Source: GCA-2705995 sp048267965 (GTDB lineage Bacteria > Bacteroidota > Bacteroidia > Flavobacteriales_G > Salibacteraceae). Taken from it: 64,000 nucleotides of DNA. Every line of letters starts with the position of its first letter. Within the stretch, counting starts at the first letter, position 1. The stretch lies in assembly GCA_048267965.1 (NCBI GenBank), contig JBLWWK010000002.1, positions 62,001 to 126,000 of the forward strand, given 5' to 3'. Made by a program: the position numbers and the translations under genes. Below, one piece after another: positions 45,886 to 54,836 of this stretch. Under the pieces are notes generated by a model. The model was not told where the DNA came from. It saw only the letters and a list, made by a program, of their open reading frames with translations, and made no database searches.

Positions 45886-46621
45886 ACTTTTCTTCTTACT
45901 GTTTTTTATAACAATAACCATTTGTGATATTTCAGCAAGTTTAGCAGGTTTCGAAAGCTTACGCTGGTTTTTTAAACCGGCCGTAATGATTTCTCTTATT
46001 CTTTATTACTGCATTCATACGCTCGTAGCCAGTAAATTTGATCGTTGGATCATCGCTGGTTTTTCTCTCGCCTTTTACGGAGATGTATTGCTTATTAAAT
46101 CTGACTTAGAAAACTTTTTTATTCTCGGTATTCTCATGTTTACCCTATGTCATGTTTTCTACATTAGGGCCTTTATACCAGAGAAGTATACTTTTAAACG
46201 TTTTCTTACTAACCTTAAAGAGTATTGGTGGGTACAAATTCTTTTATTCGTAATTGGCAGTGTTGTTTACGCTTTGATTTACCCGGGTATAGGCCCCATT
46301 TTAAGATTTGCCGTAGCTTTTTATATTTCTATTATCTTATTAATGAGTTCATTGGCCATTATACGAAAAGAGTATTGCACTCCTAGAAGTTATTATTGCG
46401 GTGTAATAGGGTCGATTATTTTTATGGCTTCGGATGCCATTCTTGCGATTAATGCTTTTTCTACCGAAATTCCTTACGGAAAAGCCTTAATTATGAGCAC
46501 TTATGCCGTAGCACAATATATTTTGGCGCTTTCGTTTATTGAAGAAAGTAAATTACGCTATCGTAGTTTAATCGATACAGATACATCTGTTGATAAACTC
46601 TTTCTTGACACCAATAACTAG
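45869..46621 (+). CDS. YhhN-like lysoplasmalogenase
   Basis: 250 residues from the ATG at 45869, overlapping the previous stop by 17 bases. About eight membrane helices with the YhhN/TMEM86 motifs (FKPAVMISLILYYCIH, AFYGDVLLI, CHVFYIRAFI, GVIGSIIFMASDAILA). This family hydrolyses lysoplasmalogens (vinyl-ether lipids). Coupling to the sterol-desaturase-like gene suggests a shared lipid pathway. Confidence 0.85.
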   Translation: MSQQSRLFFLLFFITITICDISASLAGFESLRWFFKPAVMISLILYYCIHTLVASKFDRWIIAGFSLAFYGDVLLIKSDLENFFILGILMFTLCHVFYIRAFIPEKYTFKRFLTNLKEYWWVQILLFVIGSVVYALIYPGIGPILRFAVAFYISIILLMSSLAIIRKEYCTPRSYYCGVIGSIIFMASDAILAINAFSTEIPYGKALIMSTYAVAQYILALSFIEESKLRYRSLIDTDTSVDKLFLDTNN

Positions 46622-46646
46622 CGTATAGAATCTGCAAATTCGCAGT

Positions 46647-47801
46647 ATGAAACACTTGTTGTTAGCGGCATGCATGCTGTTTTCTGTAATTACATTGGCG
46701 CAAAACTTAGTTTCGAACGGAAGTTTTGAAGATAAGCGGGGCAAAAGACCTACTTCTCGTCCTTGGAGGTTTACCAACACGGTAGATTTTTACGCCAATA
46801 ATAGAACCTTAAAACCATCTGGAACAGAAGATTGGAAAATACCAATGCCTAGAACAGGCAAAGGAATGGTTGGAATTCGCGTTCATTCTAAATACCGAGA
46901 ATTTTTACAAATTCGGTTAAACGAGAAACTCGAAGAAGGTAAAAACTACCTTTTTGAGATGTATGTGCGTTCTGCAGAGCACACTACCATGTATTTAAAA
47001 ACAATGGGGGCGAGTCTTTATCACCGAAAGCCCGCTTACACTTCTAAAATTAACCTTTACCGATACCCTGCGCAAATCACCATTTTAGAAGAAGAAGGTA
47101 TTACCCAAACAGACAGTGTTCCTTGGGTAAAAATAAGAGGTTATTACCGCGCAAAAGGAGGCGAAAAATACCTGAGTATTGGTAATTTCACCACCACTCG
47201 ATTTAAAGATAAACTCACCTTAAAATCGTTTTTCTCGTTTTTTACCTTCACCTATCAGGCCTATTATTTTATTGACGATATTTCTTTAGTAGAAACCGAT
47301 TCTGATGGAATTCCGTTGTTTATGACTAACGATACAGTAATAGAACCTGAAGCCATCGACACCCTACTATTGGCGCAAGACAGCACTTTTTACGAAACAC
47401 CCGATTCGCTCGATTTCGATATAACAGACGAAAATTACATTTATGCCATCGATGCAAATAAAAAGCTAATTCTCGAAAAAATAAGGTTCGAGTTTGGCAG
47501 CGATGAGCTCTTACCCTACTCTTACGATGAGCTAGAATTGGTACTCGAATACTTGAATGCCAATTGGGCAGCCAAAATTGAAATCGTTGGGCACACAGAC
47601 AATGTTGGAAGCGAATCTGCTAATCTAAAATTGAGCGAAAAACGCGCTAAATCGGTTTACAACTATTTTATAGACAATCGAATAGACAAATCGCGCTTGG
47701 TTTACAAAGGCAAAGGCGAAAGTGAGCCCATTTCTTCTAATGAGCACTCTGCTGGTAGGAACCAAAATCGAAGAGTTGAAATAATTTTACGTTCAGAGTA
47801 G
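46647..47801 (+). CDS. OmpA-family outer-membrane protein
   Basis: 384 residues with a signal peptide (MKHLLLAACMLFSVITLAQ). Residues 20-225 are a beta-rich carbohydrate-binding-like domain (NLVSNGSFEDKRGKRP). The C-terminal 120 residues are the OmpA/MotB peptidoglycan-binding domain: FEFGSDELLPYSYDELELVLEYL, IEIVGHTDNVGSESANLKLSEKRAKSV, NQNRRVEIIL. It tethers the outer membrane to the wall. Confidence 0.92.
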   Translation: MKHLLLAACMLFSVITLAQNLVSNGSFEDKRGKRPTSRPWRFTNTVDFYANNRTLKPSGTEDWKIPMPRTGKGMVGIRVHSKYREFLQIRLNEKLEEGKNYLFEMYVRSAEHTTMYLKTMGASLYHRKPAYTSKINLYRYPAQITILEEEGITQTDSVPWVKIRGYYRAKGGEKYLSIGNFTTTRFKDKLTLKSFFSFFTFTYQAYYFIDDISLVETDSDGIPLFMTNDTVIEPEAIDTLLLAQDSTFYETPDSLDFDITDENYIYAIDANKKLILEKIRFEFGSDELLPYSYDELELVLEYLNANWAAKIEIVGHTDNVGSESANLKLSEKRAKSVYNYFIDNRIDKSRLVYKGKGESEPISSNEHSAGRNQNRRVEIILRSE

Positions 47802-47849
47802 TTCTCGACTCGAGTTAACCTAACTTTATCGCCAAGGAAATTCAATAAT

Positions 47850-48272
47850 ATGATTGATTTAGTAGAAACCAGCCGACTTAAAGACGAATTAAACGCTCAT
47901 CCTGATAACTACAGCGAAATTATTGAAAGTACTTCGTTGGGTATTTGCATTACAGACGATTCAGGAAACTTCTTTGCCGTTAATCAGAATTATGCTCGAA
48001 TGTATGGGTATTCTCCAGAAGAAATGATTGGCCAATCTTTTTTGATTGTGGTTCCTACCGAAACAAGAACCCAGTTACAAGAGCTGCACGATTTGTTTAT
48101 GCGCATGAAAGATGAAATTATGCGCAATTGGGAGGTTCAACGAAAATCAGGCGATAGAATTAAAATCTTTGCTGACGCTAGCTTTTCTTCAGAAATAGGC
48201 GGAAGCCCTAAAAAAGTGACTTTTGTTTGGCCTAAAGACGAGAATCTTCAGCAATTGATGAAAAACAGTTGA
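47850..48272 (+). CDS. Single PAS-domain protein
   Basis: 140 residues consisting of one PAS domain (YSEIIESTSLGICITDDSGNFFAVNQNYARMYGYSPEEMIGQ...) and no output domain. Such proteins sense a ligand or act through a partner. The word at 48050 encodes Val-Pro-Thr. Stops one base before the convergent MerR gene's stop. Confidence 0.87.
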   Translation: MIDLVETSRLKDELNAHPDNYSEIIESTSLGICITDDSGNFFAVNQNYARMYGYSPEEMIGQSFLIVVPTETRTQLQELHDLFMRMKDEIMRNWEVQRKSGDRIKIFADASFSSEIGGSPKKVTFVWPKDENLQQLMKNS

Positions 48273-48273
48273 T

Positions 48274-49170
48274 TTAGCTGTTTTCTAGCATATCAGTAAA
48301 CTCATCGAGCGATTGCACAGCAGATGCGTTGTTGTTTAACGCTAAATTCTCTATTCCTGTAGCATTTCCCGCAATTAAAATGCGTTTATGCACAAAGGCT
48401 TCAGATAATCGGTTGGCGTAGTCTTGAATGTGGCTTAATCCGATAGGATCGTTGAAAAACGTAAGAATCACATCTGGGTTGGTCAGTTGCACAATTTGCA
48501 CCAAATCGGTAATCGGAATGTTAGAACCGAGGTTCACAATTTGCCTTCCGTGGGCTTTTAATATGTAAGTATACAAGAGCGTATAAATATCGTTAAACTC
48601 TTGCTCTGGCAAGAAAACCAAATACTTTTCACTTGGCTGTTTTGGTTCTCTTAACGCATCAAAAGCCACAATAATTTTTTGTCGAATAAGGTTGTGCATA
48701 TACCGCTCAAAAGCAGTGAGCACTTCTCCCGTTCTCCACAAAATTTGTATTCTTTCTAAAAACGGTTCTATAATATCGGTTAAGGTTCTTTCCATCCCTC
48801 TTTTAGTGAGGCTGCGCAAGAAAATCTCGTTAAACTTGGCTTCGTCTAAATCGAGCATGGCCAAGACCAAACCGTTTATTTTAAATTGAACACTTCGATC
48901 TGTGATATCTTCAGCGTTGAGTTCAAATGCTTTTTTAACTTCTTCGTTGAGTTCTTCTTCGGTAAGCGTGCAAACTTTAGAAATACGAGAACCATTGTTT
49001 ACCAATAACGATACATTGAGCAACACTTTTAGTTGATCAGCATCGTAATACCTAATATTGGTAGGCGTTCTGTGCGGCACCAAAAAATTGTACCGCTGCT
49101 CCCAAACTCTCAGCGTATGCGCTTTAATATCGGTGAGCTTTTCTATGTCTTTAATGGAGTATTTCCTCAA
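48274..49170 (-). CDS. MerR regulator with B12-binding-like domain lacking the cobalamin His
   Basis: 298 residues. The MerR winged helix is MRKYSIKDIEKLTDIKAHTLRVWEQRY to about residue 70. The C-terminal half follows the CarH/LitR plan: a helical bundle, then a B12-binding-like Rossmann domain (LVFLPEQEFNDIYTLLYTYIL...GRQIVNLGSNIPITDL). The normal DxHxxG (or ExHxxG) cobalamin motif reads EQEFND here, so the lower-ligand His is missing. Confidence 0.87.
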   Translation of the reverse strand: MRKYSIKDIEKLTDIKAHTLRVWEQRYNFLVPHRTPTNIRYYDADQLKVLLNVSLLVNNGSRISKVCTLTEEELNEEVKKAFELNAEDITDRSVQFKINGLVLAMLDLDEAKFNEIFLRSLTKRGMERTLTDIIEPFLERIQILWRTGEVLTAFERYMHNLIRQKIIVAFDALREPKQPSEKYLVFLPEQEFNDIYTLLYTYILKAHGRQIVNLGSNIPITDLVQIVQLTNPDVILTFFNDPIGLSHIQDYANRLSEAFVHKRILIAGNATGIENLALNNNASAVQSLDEFTDMLENS

Positions 49171-49217
49171 AACTGAATAGCTTTAAAACTCGAAGTTACG
49201 GCTTCTATTAAAATAAA

Positions 49218-49247
49218 AAAGCCGCGTGAACAATTCTCGCGACTTTT
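49218..49247 (-). terminator. Probable leftward terminator
   Basis: On the minus strand AAGTCGCG pairs with CGCGGCTT (one G-T pair), followed by Ts, just downstream of the His-rich gene. Confidence 0.6.
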
Positions 49248-49272
49248 CCATAGCATCAACAGTAGAGTCTAG

Positions 49273-49674
49273 CTACATGCGCTTAGCTAGAAATCGGTTA
49301 AAGTCGTTTTTCAACTCTTCGTATATTTTCACAAAAGTGGCGTACTCATCTTTCATGGCGGTGTGGTCTTTAAAATGCACGTGATCTACCGCAATGGGGT
49401 GCTCTTCAGCATATTCTGCCAACTGGTGTTCGTGTTCTTTAACTTTATGTAGGAACTCGTCTATTACTTCGTTTTGGCGAATAAAATGATTTTGAAATTT
49501 CTCTACTTCTTGTCGTACCTCTTGGTGCGTATTGTGCTGTACAACGTGCTCTAACCGGTTGGTAAATATTTTTAATTCTTCTCGGTAAAAATCCATTTCG
49601 TTCATCCATTTAAGGTGATTGAAATGCAAGTCTTTCATGTATACTTTGTCTTTTATTCCTGTATTTGTTTTCAT
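49273..49674 (-). CDS. Small His-rich helical protein of unknown function
   Basis: 133 residues, cytoplasmic and almost wholly helical, unusually rich in His (FNHLKWMNEM, HVVQHNTHQEV, KEHEHQLAEYAEEHPIAVDHVHFKDHTA). A metal- or haem-binding role is conceivable but not shown. No family recognised. Confidence 0.65.
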   Translation of the reverse strand: MKTNTGIKDKVYMKDLHFNHLKWMNEMDFYREELKIFTNRLEHVVQHNTHQEVRQEVEKFQNHFIRQNEVIDEFLHKVKEHEHQLAEYAEEHPIAVDHVHFKDHTAMKDEYATFVKIYEELKNDFNRFLAKRM

Positions 49675-49814
49675 GGCGTTTTGTTTTTGTACTTCAAAGT
49701 TAACAAGGCTTTAAAAGGTGTCTAATGACCGCCATCATTGAAAAAAGTGAGATATATCATTTCTTATTACTTTCATCAATTTGTAATTTTCCCTGTTGAA
49801 AAACGCAGAAAATC

Positions 49815-51173
49815 ATGCCTTCAAAAACTACCGATCTGTTCGATTTCGAAACCTATTCTTTAAAAGAATTGTACGCCCATATTCAATCGTTAGTAGAAAA
49901 ACGACTGTGGCTGCAAGTACTCATTTCTATTTTCGTTGGCATTGGTGTAGGCTTGTTAATTAGTCCTTCGAACGGTTTTGTGCAAGAAAGCACAGCCAAT
50001 GTAATTGCCAGTTGGATGGGTTTACCCGGACAGTTGTTTTTGAAGTTAGTTCAGATGATTATGATTCCGCTCATTTTCGCTTCTATTATTCAAGGGTTGG
50101 TAGCTAATGATAATTTGGCTCAACTCAAAAGAATGGGATTAGGAATCGTTATCTATTTCTTATCAACCACCGTAGTTTCTATCGTTCTGGGGATTAGTGT
50201 TGGAAAACTCTTTTCACCCGGTCAGTATTTTGATTCTTCGAAACGGCCAGATGCGGTTCCTACCGAGAGCGGAGAAAAAACACTACCTAAGCTTGAAGAT
50301 ATTCCCGAAGCTATTACTTCTATAATTCCTGAAAACCCGCTTGTATCCATGATTTCGGGCGAAATGCTCAGCATTGTAATCTTCACCATTATTGTAGGTA
50401 TAGCCCTTGCCGCCCTCAGTAAACCCATTGCCGAGCCTATTGTAAACCTGCTCAATGCGGTGCAGCAAGTATGTATGATGATTGTGAATTGGGCTATGAA
50501 ATTAGTTCCGCTTGCTGTTTTTGGACTCATGGTTCAATTGGTAGCTACTACCGGAATACAATCGCTGGTAGGTATTAGTGTTTTTGTTGGGAGTGTTTTG
50601 GGCGGATTGCTCCTTTTGCTCGTTTTTTATGTGTTGGTAATTCTTTTTGTTGCGCGGTCTAACCCACTGCATTTTTTCAGTAAAATTCGAGATGTACAGC
50701 TGCTGGCGTTTAGTACAGCCAGTTCTGCTGCAGTTATGCCACTTTCAATAAAAACAGCAGAAGAAGAATTGAAAGTTAAGCCTTCGGTGAGTAACTTTTT
50801 AATTCCCATTGGCGCAACTATAAACATGGACGGAACCGCTCTTTTTCAGTGTATGGCTACGCTTTTCTTGGCAGAAATCTATGGCGTTGAACTCAATATG
50901 GCCGCCCTTATCTTAGTGGTAGTCACTATTGTGGCAGCTTCTGTTGGAACCCCATCGATACCAGGAGGTGGTGTAATTGTTTTGGCTTCTATTTTAGAAG
51001 GAGCCGGTATCCCAACGGAAGGAATTGTATTAATAATTGGTGTAGACCGTATTTTAGGAATGTTTAGAACAGCGGTAAATGTTACTGGTGATTTAACGGC
51101 TTGCATGGTTTTCGACAAATCGAAGTGGTTAAACAGTGCAAACTCTAGTGCCAAAAATTTATCTACTGCGTAA
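49815..51173 (+). CDS. Dicarboxylate/amino acid:cation symporter (DAACS family)
   Basis: 452 residues with about eight helices and the serine-rich hairpin and NMDGTALFQ / GTPSIPGGGVIV motifs of the GltP/GltT family. Imports glutamate, aspartate or C4-dicarboxylates with H+ or Na+. The gtt-gga-acc at 50943 is the only Val-Gly-Thr I found that does not use the exact scattered word. Confidence 0.93.
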   Translation: MPSKTTDLFDFETYSLKELYAHIQSLVEKRLWLQVLISIFVGIGVGLLISPSNGFVQESTANVIASWMGLPGQLFLKLVQMIMIPLIFASIIQGLVANDNLAQLKRMGLGIVIYFLSTTVVSIVLGISVGKLFSPGQYFDSSKRPDAVPTESGEKTLPKLEDIPEAITSIIPENPLVSMISGEMLSIVIFTIIVGIALAALSKPIAEPIVNLLNAVQQVCMMIVNWAMKLVPLAVFGLMVQLVATTGIQSLVGISVFVGSVLGGLLLLLVFYVLVILFVARSNPLHFFSKIRDVQLLAFSTASSAAVMPLSIKTAEEELKVKPSVSNFLIPIGATINMDGTALFQCMATLFLAEIYGVELNMAALILVVVTIVAASVGTPSIPGGGVIVLASILEGAGIPTEGIVLIIGVDRILGMFRTAVNVTGDLTACMVFDKSKWLNSANSSAKNLSTA

Positions 51174-51182
51174 CTTTGCCCA

Positions 51183-52274
51183 GTGGGCACAAAACGAGAA
51201 AAAAAGAAATCTGTACCTCAAAAATCGATTCTTCAAAGCAGCAAAGAATGGGGAAAAGCCATTTTGTGGGCGTTGGCTTTGGTGATTGTTTTTAAATCGA
51301 TGGTGGGCGATTTTTTCGTGGTGACATCGAGCAGCATGGAAAACACCATTTTTAAAGGTGATTTTGTTTACGTAAACAAGGTGAAATTCGGAGCTCGGTT
51401 TCCGATTACGCCTCTTTCTTTTCCTTTTTCTAAGCAAACATTGCCCTTTACCAGTAGCACTTCTTCGTATAGTTCGATTATTCAGTTTCCGTATTGGCGA
51501 CTTCCGGGTTACGACACCATTCAACAAAACGATATTTTGGTGTTTAACTATCCGCCTGATATTGAACACCCGATCGACCAGCGCAGCTATTACATTAAAC
51601 GATGTATTGGAATGCCAGGAAGCACGGTGACTATTCGTAAAAAAGAAGTGTTTGTAAACGATGAAAAATGGGTTCGTACCGATAACGCTTTGCTGAAATA
51701 TAGAATTACCCCCGTTAGCAAAAAACTCACTCAATTCTTAAACGAAATCACCGATTCACCGAGTCAACACGCTCAAATTTTAGGCGTTCAGTTTGCCATG
51801 CTTAGCCAGCAACAGGTAGATTCTCTACAGGTTCAGTTTCCAAAAGTTTCTGTGGTTATTTCGAAAGAAAAACCCGAAAAAGGTGATTTAGAGGTTTTTC
51901 CACACAGCGAACTCACTCACTGGAACTTAGATAATTTCGGTCCCCTTTACGTTCCCAAAAAAGGAGATTTTATCGAACTCAATCCGCGCAATGTTGCTCT
52001 TTATCAATCGATTATTACTTCTTTTGAGAATCATACATTTCAAGAAGAAAACAGCCTGTATTTTATTGATAATAAAGAGACTAGCCATTACACTTTTAAA
52101 TACGACTATTACTTTGTGATGGGTGATAACCGAGATAATTCAAGCGATTCACGGTTTTGGGGTTTTGTGCCTGAAACTCACATTGTAGGAACCGCTTCTT
52201 TTGTGCTATACAGTGCCCATCAGGAAAGCAAAAACACCATTCGATGGAACCGTTTCTTTAAAATGTTAGATTAA
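51183..52274 (+). CDS. lepB: Signal peptidase I
   Basis: 363 residues from a GTG start at 51183, ten bases after the symporter stop; no ATG gives a better start. A membrane helix (ILWALALVIVFKS) precedes the catalytic Ser motif SSSMENTIFKGD, the catalytic Lys is in YYIKRCIGMPGS, and the C-terminal GDNRDNSSDSRFWGFV is complete. It releases exported proteins in the periplasm. It carries an insertion between the last two motifs, common in Bacteroidetes. Overlaps the priA stop by four bases. Confidence 0.93.
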   Translation: MGTKREKKKSVPQKSILQSSKEWGKAILWALALVIVFKSMVGDFFVVTSSSMENTIFKGDFVYVNKVKFGARFPITPLSFPFSKQTLPFTSSTSSYSSIIQFPYWRLPGYDTIQQNDILVFNYPPDIEHPIDQRSYYIKRCIGMPGSTVTIRKKEVFVNDEKWVRTDNALLKYRITPVSKKLTQFLNEITDSPSQHAQILGVQFAMLSQQQVDSLQVQFPKVSVVISKEKPEKGDLEVFPHSELTHWNLDNFGPLYVPKKGDFIELNPRNVALYQSIITSFENHTFQEENSLYFIDNKETSHYTFKYDYYFVMGDNRDNSSDSRFWGFVPETHIVGTASFVLYSAHQESKNTIRWNRFFKMLD

Positions 52275-54730
52275 ACGGGATCTACGTTAATCACCACTTG
52301 CGTTTTTTTAAACTCCGGATGTTGTCGAAAATCGATTAACGTATCATTTAACCGTTTTTTAGCTTGTTTTAACGAAATAGTTCGTTCAATTTTAAGCAAG
52401 ATATTCATGTAATACCGGTTTCTAATTCTAGCAACAGGCGGAAATTCGGGCCCTAAAACACGGTCTTTAAATCCATTGCGCAACAACTTGGCTAAATGCT
52501 TGGCAGCTTCTTCTGTTAGGCTTTTATCTCGATGACGAACAGATAGCTCTACCAATCGATAAAATGGCGGGTACTTAAAGTTTCTGCGCTCCAGCACTTG
52601 CCCTTTAAACATGCCTTGATAATCGTGATCAATTACTTGGCGAATAATAGGATGATAAGGCTGAAAAGATTGAATAATTACCTTACCTCGTGTTTCTCTT
52701 CTTCCTGCTCTCCCCGATACTTGCGACATGAGCTGGTAGCTTCTTTCAAAGGCTCTAAAATCTTGAAAATTGAGCATTTGATCTGCGTTGAGAATTCCTA
52801 CTAACGAAACATTATCAAAGTCTAACCCCTTGGTTACCATTTGGGTTCCTACTAAGATGTCGATATTTCGATCTTCAAAATCACTAATTATTTGTTGGTA
52901 GGCATTTTTAGAGCGAGTAGTGTCTAAATCCATGCGGGCTACCTTCGCTTTTGGAAACAACAACTCTATATCTTCTTCAATTTTCTCAGTTCCGAAACCT
53001 TTTAGCTTAACAGTTGCCGCTCCGCAAGCATCGCAAGTTTTGGGTAAACTTTTCTCGTAACCGCAATAATGACATTTTAGCTGATTAGAATATTTGTGGT
53101 AGTTCATGGCCACATCACACCGTTTGCAATAGGGCACCCAACCACAGGTTTCGCATTGAATAAACGGTGAAAACCCTCTTCTATTCTGAAATAGAATCAC
53201 TTGTTCTTTGTTTTCGAGCGCCTCTTCTACTGCCAAGAAAAGCATTTCACTAAAGTGATTACGCATCTTCTTTTTCTTGGTGTCTTCTTTTAAATCGGCC
53301 ACAAAAATCTCAGGCATGTGATTACCACCAAAACGCTGAAGAAGCTCTACCCAACCGTATTTGCCTTTGGTAGCATTGTAATACGTTTCTACCGATGGTG
53401 TTGCCGAACCCAACACTACTTTAGCTTGGTGCAATTGAGCCAAAACCACAGAAGCGTCTCTTGCATTGTATCGCGGAGCGGGGTCAAATTGCTTAAAAGT
53501 AGTTTCGTGCTCTTCGTCTACAATGATTAATCCTAAATCACTAAAAGGCAAAAACATGGCTGATCGAGCACCTAAAATTACTTGATGGTTTTCTTTTTTC
53601 ACCAAGTTATTCCACACTTCTACTCGCTCGTTTTCATTAAAGCGCGAGTGGTAAACTCCCACTCGATCTCCAAAGAATTTTTTAAGGCGTGTAATTATTT
53701 GGGTGGTTAGGGCAATTTCTGGCAACAAATACAAAACCTGCTTGCCTTGATCGAGCGCTTGGTGAATTAACTGAATGTAAATTTCGGTTTTTCCACTTCC
53801 GGTAACACCGTGTAAAAGTGTAACGGTGTGTTTTTGCATTTGCTCGTTTATGCTTTCAAATGCTTCTTGCTGAATATCGCTTAAAGAAGCGTTTTCGTTT
53901 ACTTCATCGTCTACCGCTAAACGCCCTACTTCTACTTCTGTTTCTACAAAGATGGCTTTCTCTACCAACGATTTTAAAGAAGCGGCACTTGCATTAGCGC
54001 TTTTCTTTAAAGCTGACGATTTAACGGGCAGTACCTTACCGCTGAAATACTGACTTAATTCAATGTATTTCATCAATAAAGCCAGTTGTTTTTTGGCTTT
54101 TGCTAACTCATCGAACAATTTATAAAGGGCTTCTTCGCTTTGATGATTTTGAGCTAATTCGATGTATTTCGCCATTTTCGGCTTAAAACGAGCCTTTAAT
54201 TCTTCTTCTACTACAATTACTTCTTTGGCAAGAAGTGATTTCACGATCGGATAAACTTCTTTAAGACCTAAAATTTCGCTCATTTCTTTGAGCGACAATA
54301 CATTATTTACCTCAAGTGCTTCTGTAATTAAAAACTCTCTATCGGTTAATTGGTTGTAGTCAACTTCTGAATTCTCACGGAGAATCACGCGGGTTTCACT
54401 GCTCAGTTTAAGTCCGTTGGGTAAAGCTGCGGCCATTACTTCACCGATGGTGCACATGTAATAATCGGCCATCCACTCCCAAAGCTCAAATTGCTTTTCG
54501 TTAACAATAGGGTCTTCGTCTAAAACATTGTGGATGTACTTGGCTTCGTAATGTGCTGGTGGAGTTTCATGAATCGAACGAATAATGGCACTATACAATT
54601 TAGATTTTCCAAATTGAACGGTTACTCGTGTTCCTACCGTTATGGAAGACGATAACTCTCTAGGAACCCGATACGTAAACGTGTTGGGCAACGCTAAAGG
54701 CAAGATTACATCGACAAAATAAGTCTTCAT
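52271..54730 (-). CDS. priA: Primosomal protein N' (PriA helicase)
   Basis: 819 residues from the ATG at 54730. The helicase core has Walker A LLHGVTGSGKTEIY, LIIVDEEHE, the four zinc-binding CxxC pairs (FIQCETCGWVPYCKRCDVAM...KCHYCGY...TCDACG), GFGTEKIEEDI and VGTQMVTKGLDF. It restarts stalled replication forks. Two copies of the scattered word occur, one at the conserved VGTQMVTKG. Confidence 0.96.
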   Translation of the reverse strand: MKTYFVDVILPLALPNTFTYRVPRELSSSITVGTRVTVQFGKSKLYSAIIRSIHETPPAHYEAKYIHNVLDEDPIVNEKQFELWEWMADYYMCTIGEVMAAALPNGLKLSSETRVILRENSEVDYNQLTDREFLITEALEVNNVLSLKEMSEILGLKEVYPIVKSLLAKEVIVVEEELKARFKPKMAKYIELAQNHQSEEALYKLFDELAKAKKQLALLMKYIELSQYFSGKVLPVKSSALKKSANASAASLKSLVEKAIFVETEVEVGRLAVDDEVNENASLSDIQQEAFESINEQMQKHTVTLLHGVTGSGKTEIYIQLIHQALDQGKQVLYLLPEIALTTQIITRLKKFFGDRVGVYHSRFNENERVEVWNNLVKKENHQVILGARSAMFLPFSDLGLIIVDEEHETTFKQFDPAPRYNARDASVVLAQLHQAKVVLGSATPSVETYYNATKGKYGWVELLQRFGGNHMPEIFVADLKEDTKKKKMRNHFSEMLFLAVEEALENKEQVILFQNRRGFSPFIQCETCGWVPYCKRCDVAMNYHKYSNQLKCHYCGYEKSLPKTCDACGAATVKLKGFGTEKIEEDIELLFPKAKVARMDLDTTRSKNAYQQIISDFEDRNIDILVGTQMVTKGLDFDNVSLVGILNADQMLNFQDFRAFERSYQLMSQVSGRAGRRETRGKVIIQSFQPYHPIIRQVIDHDYQGMFKGQVLERRNFKYPPFYRLVELSVRHRDKSLTEEAAKHLAKLLRNGFKDRVLGPEFPPVARIRNRYYMNILLKIERTISLKQAKKRLNDTLIDFRQHPEFKKTQVVINVDPV

Positions 54731-54836
54731 TTTGCTCAAAAATAGCCATGATTTTTCACCTAAACTGTCAAGAAATTGTTGATAAAGTTTTCGAAACGCT
54801 TAACTTACCAAATAACAGTTATTTACTTTCGGCAGA

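Noticed and set aside
51159..51734. 191-codon minus-strand frame
   Set aside because: Antisense to lepB, whose catalytic motifs are all present.
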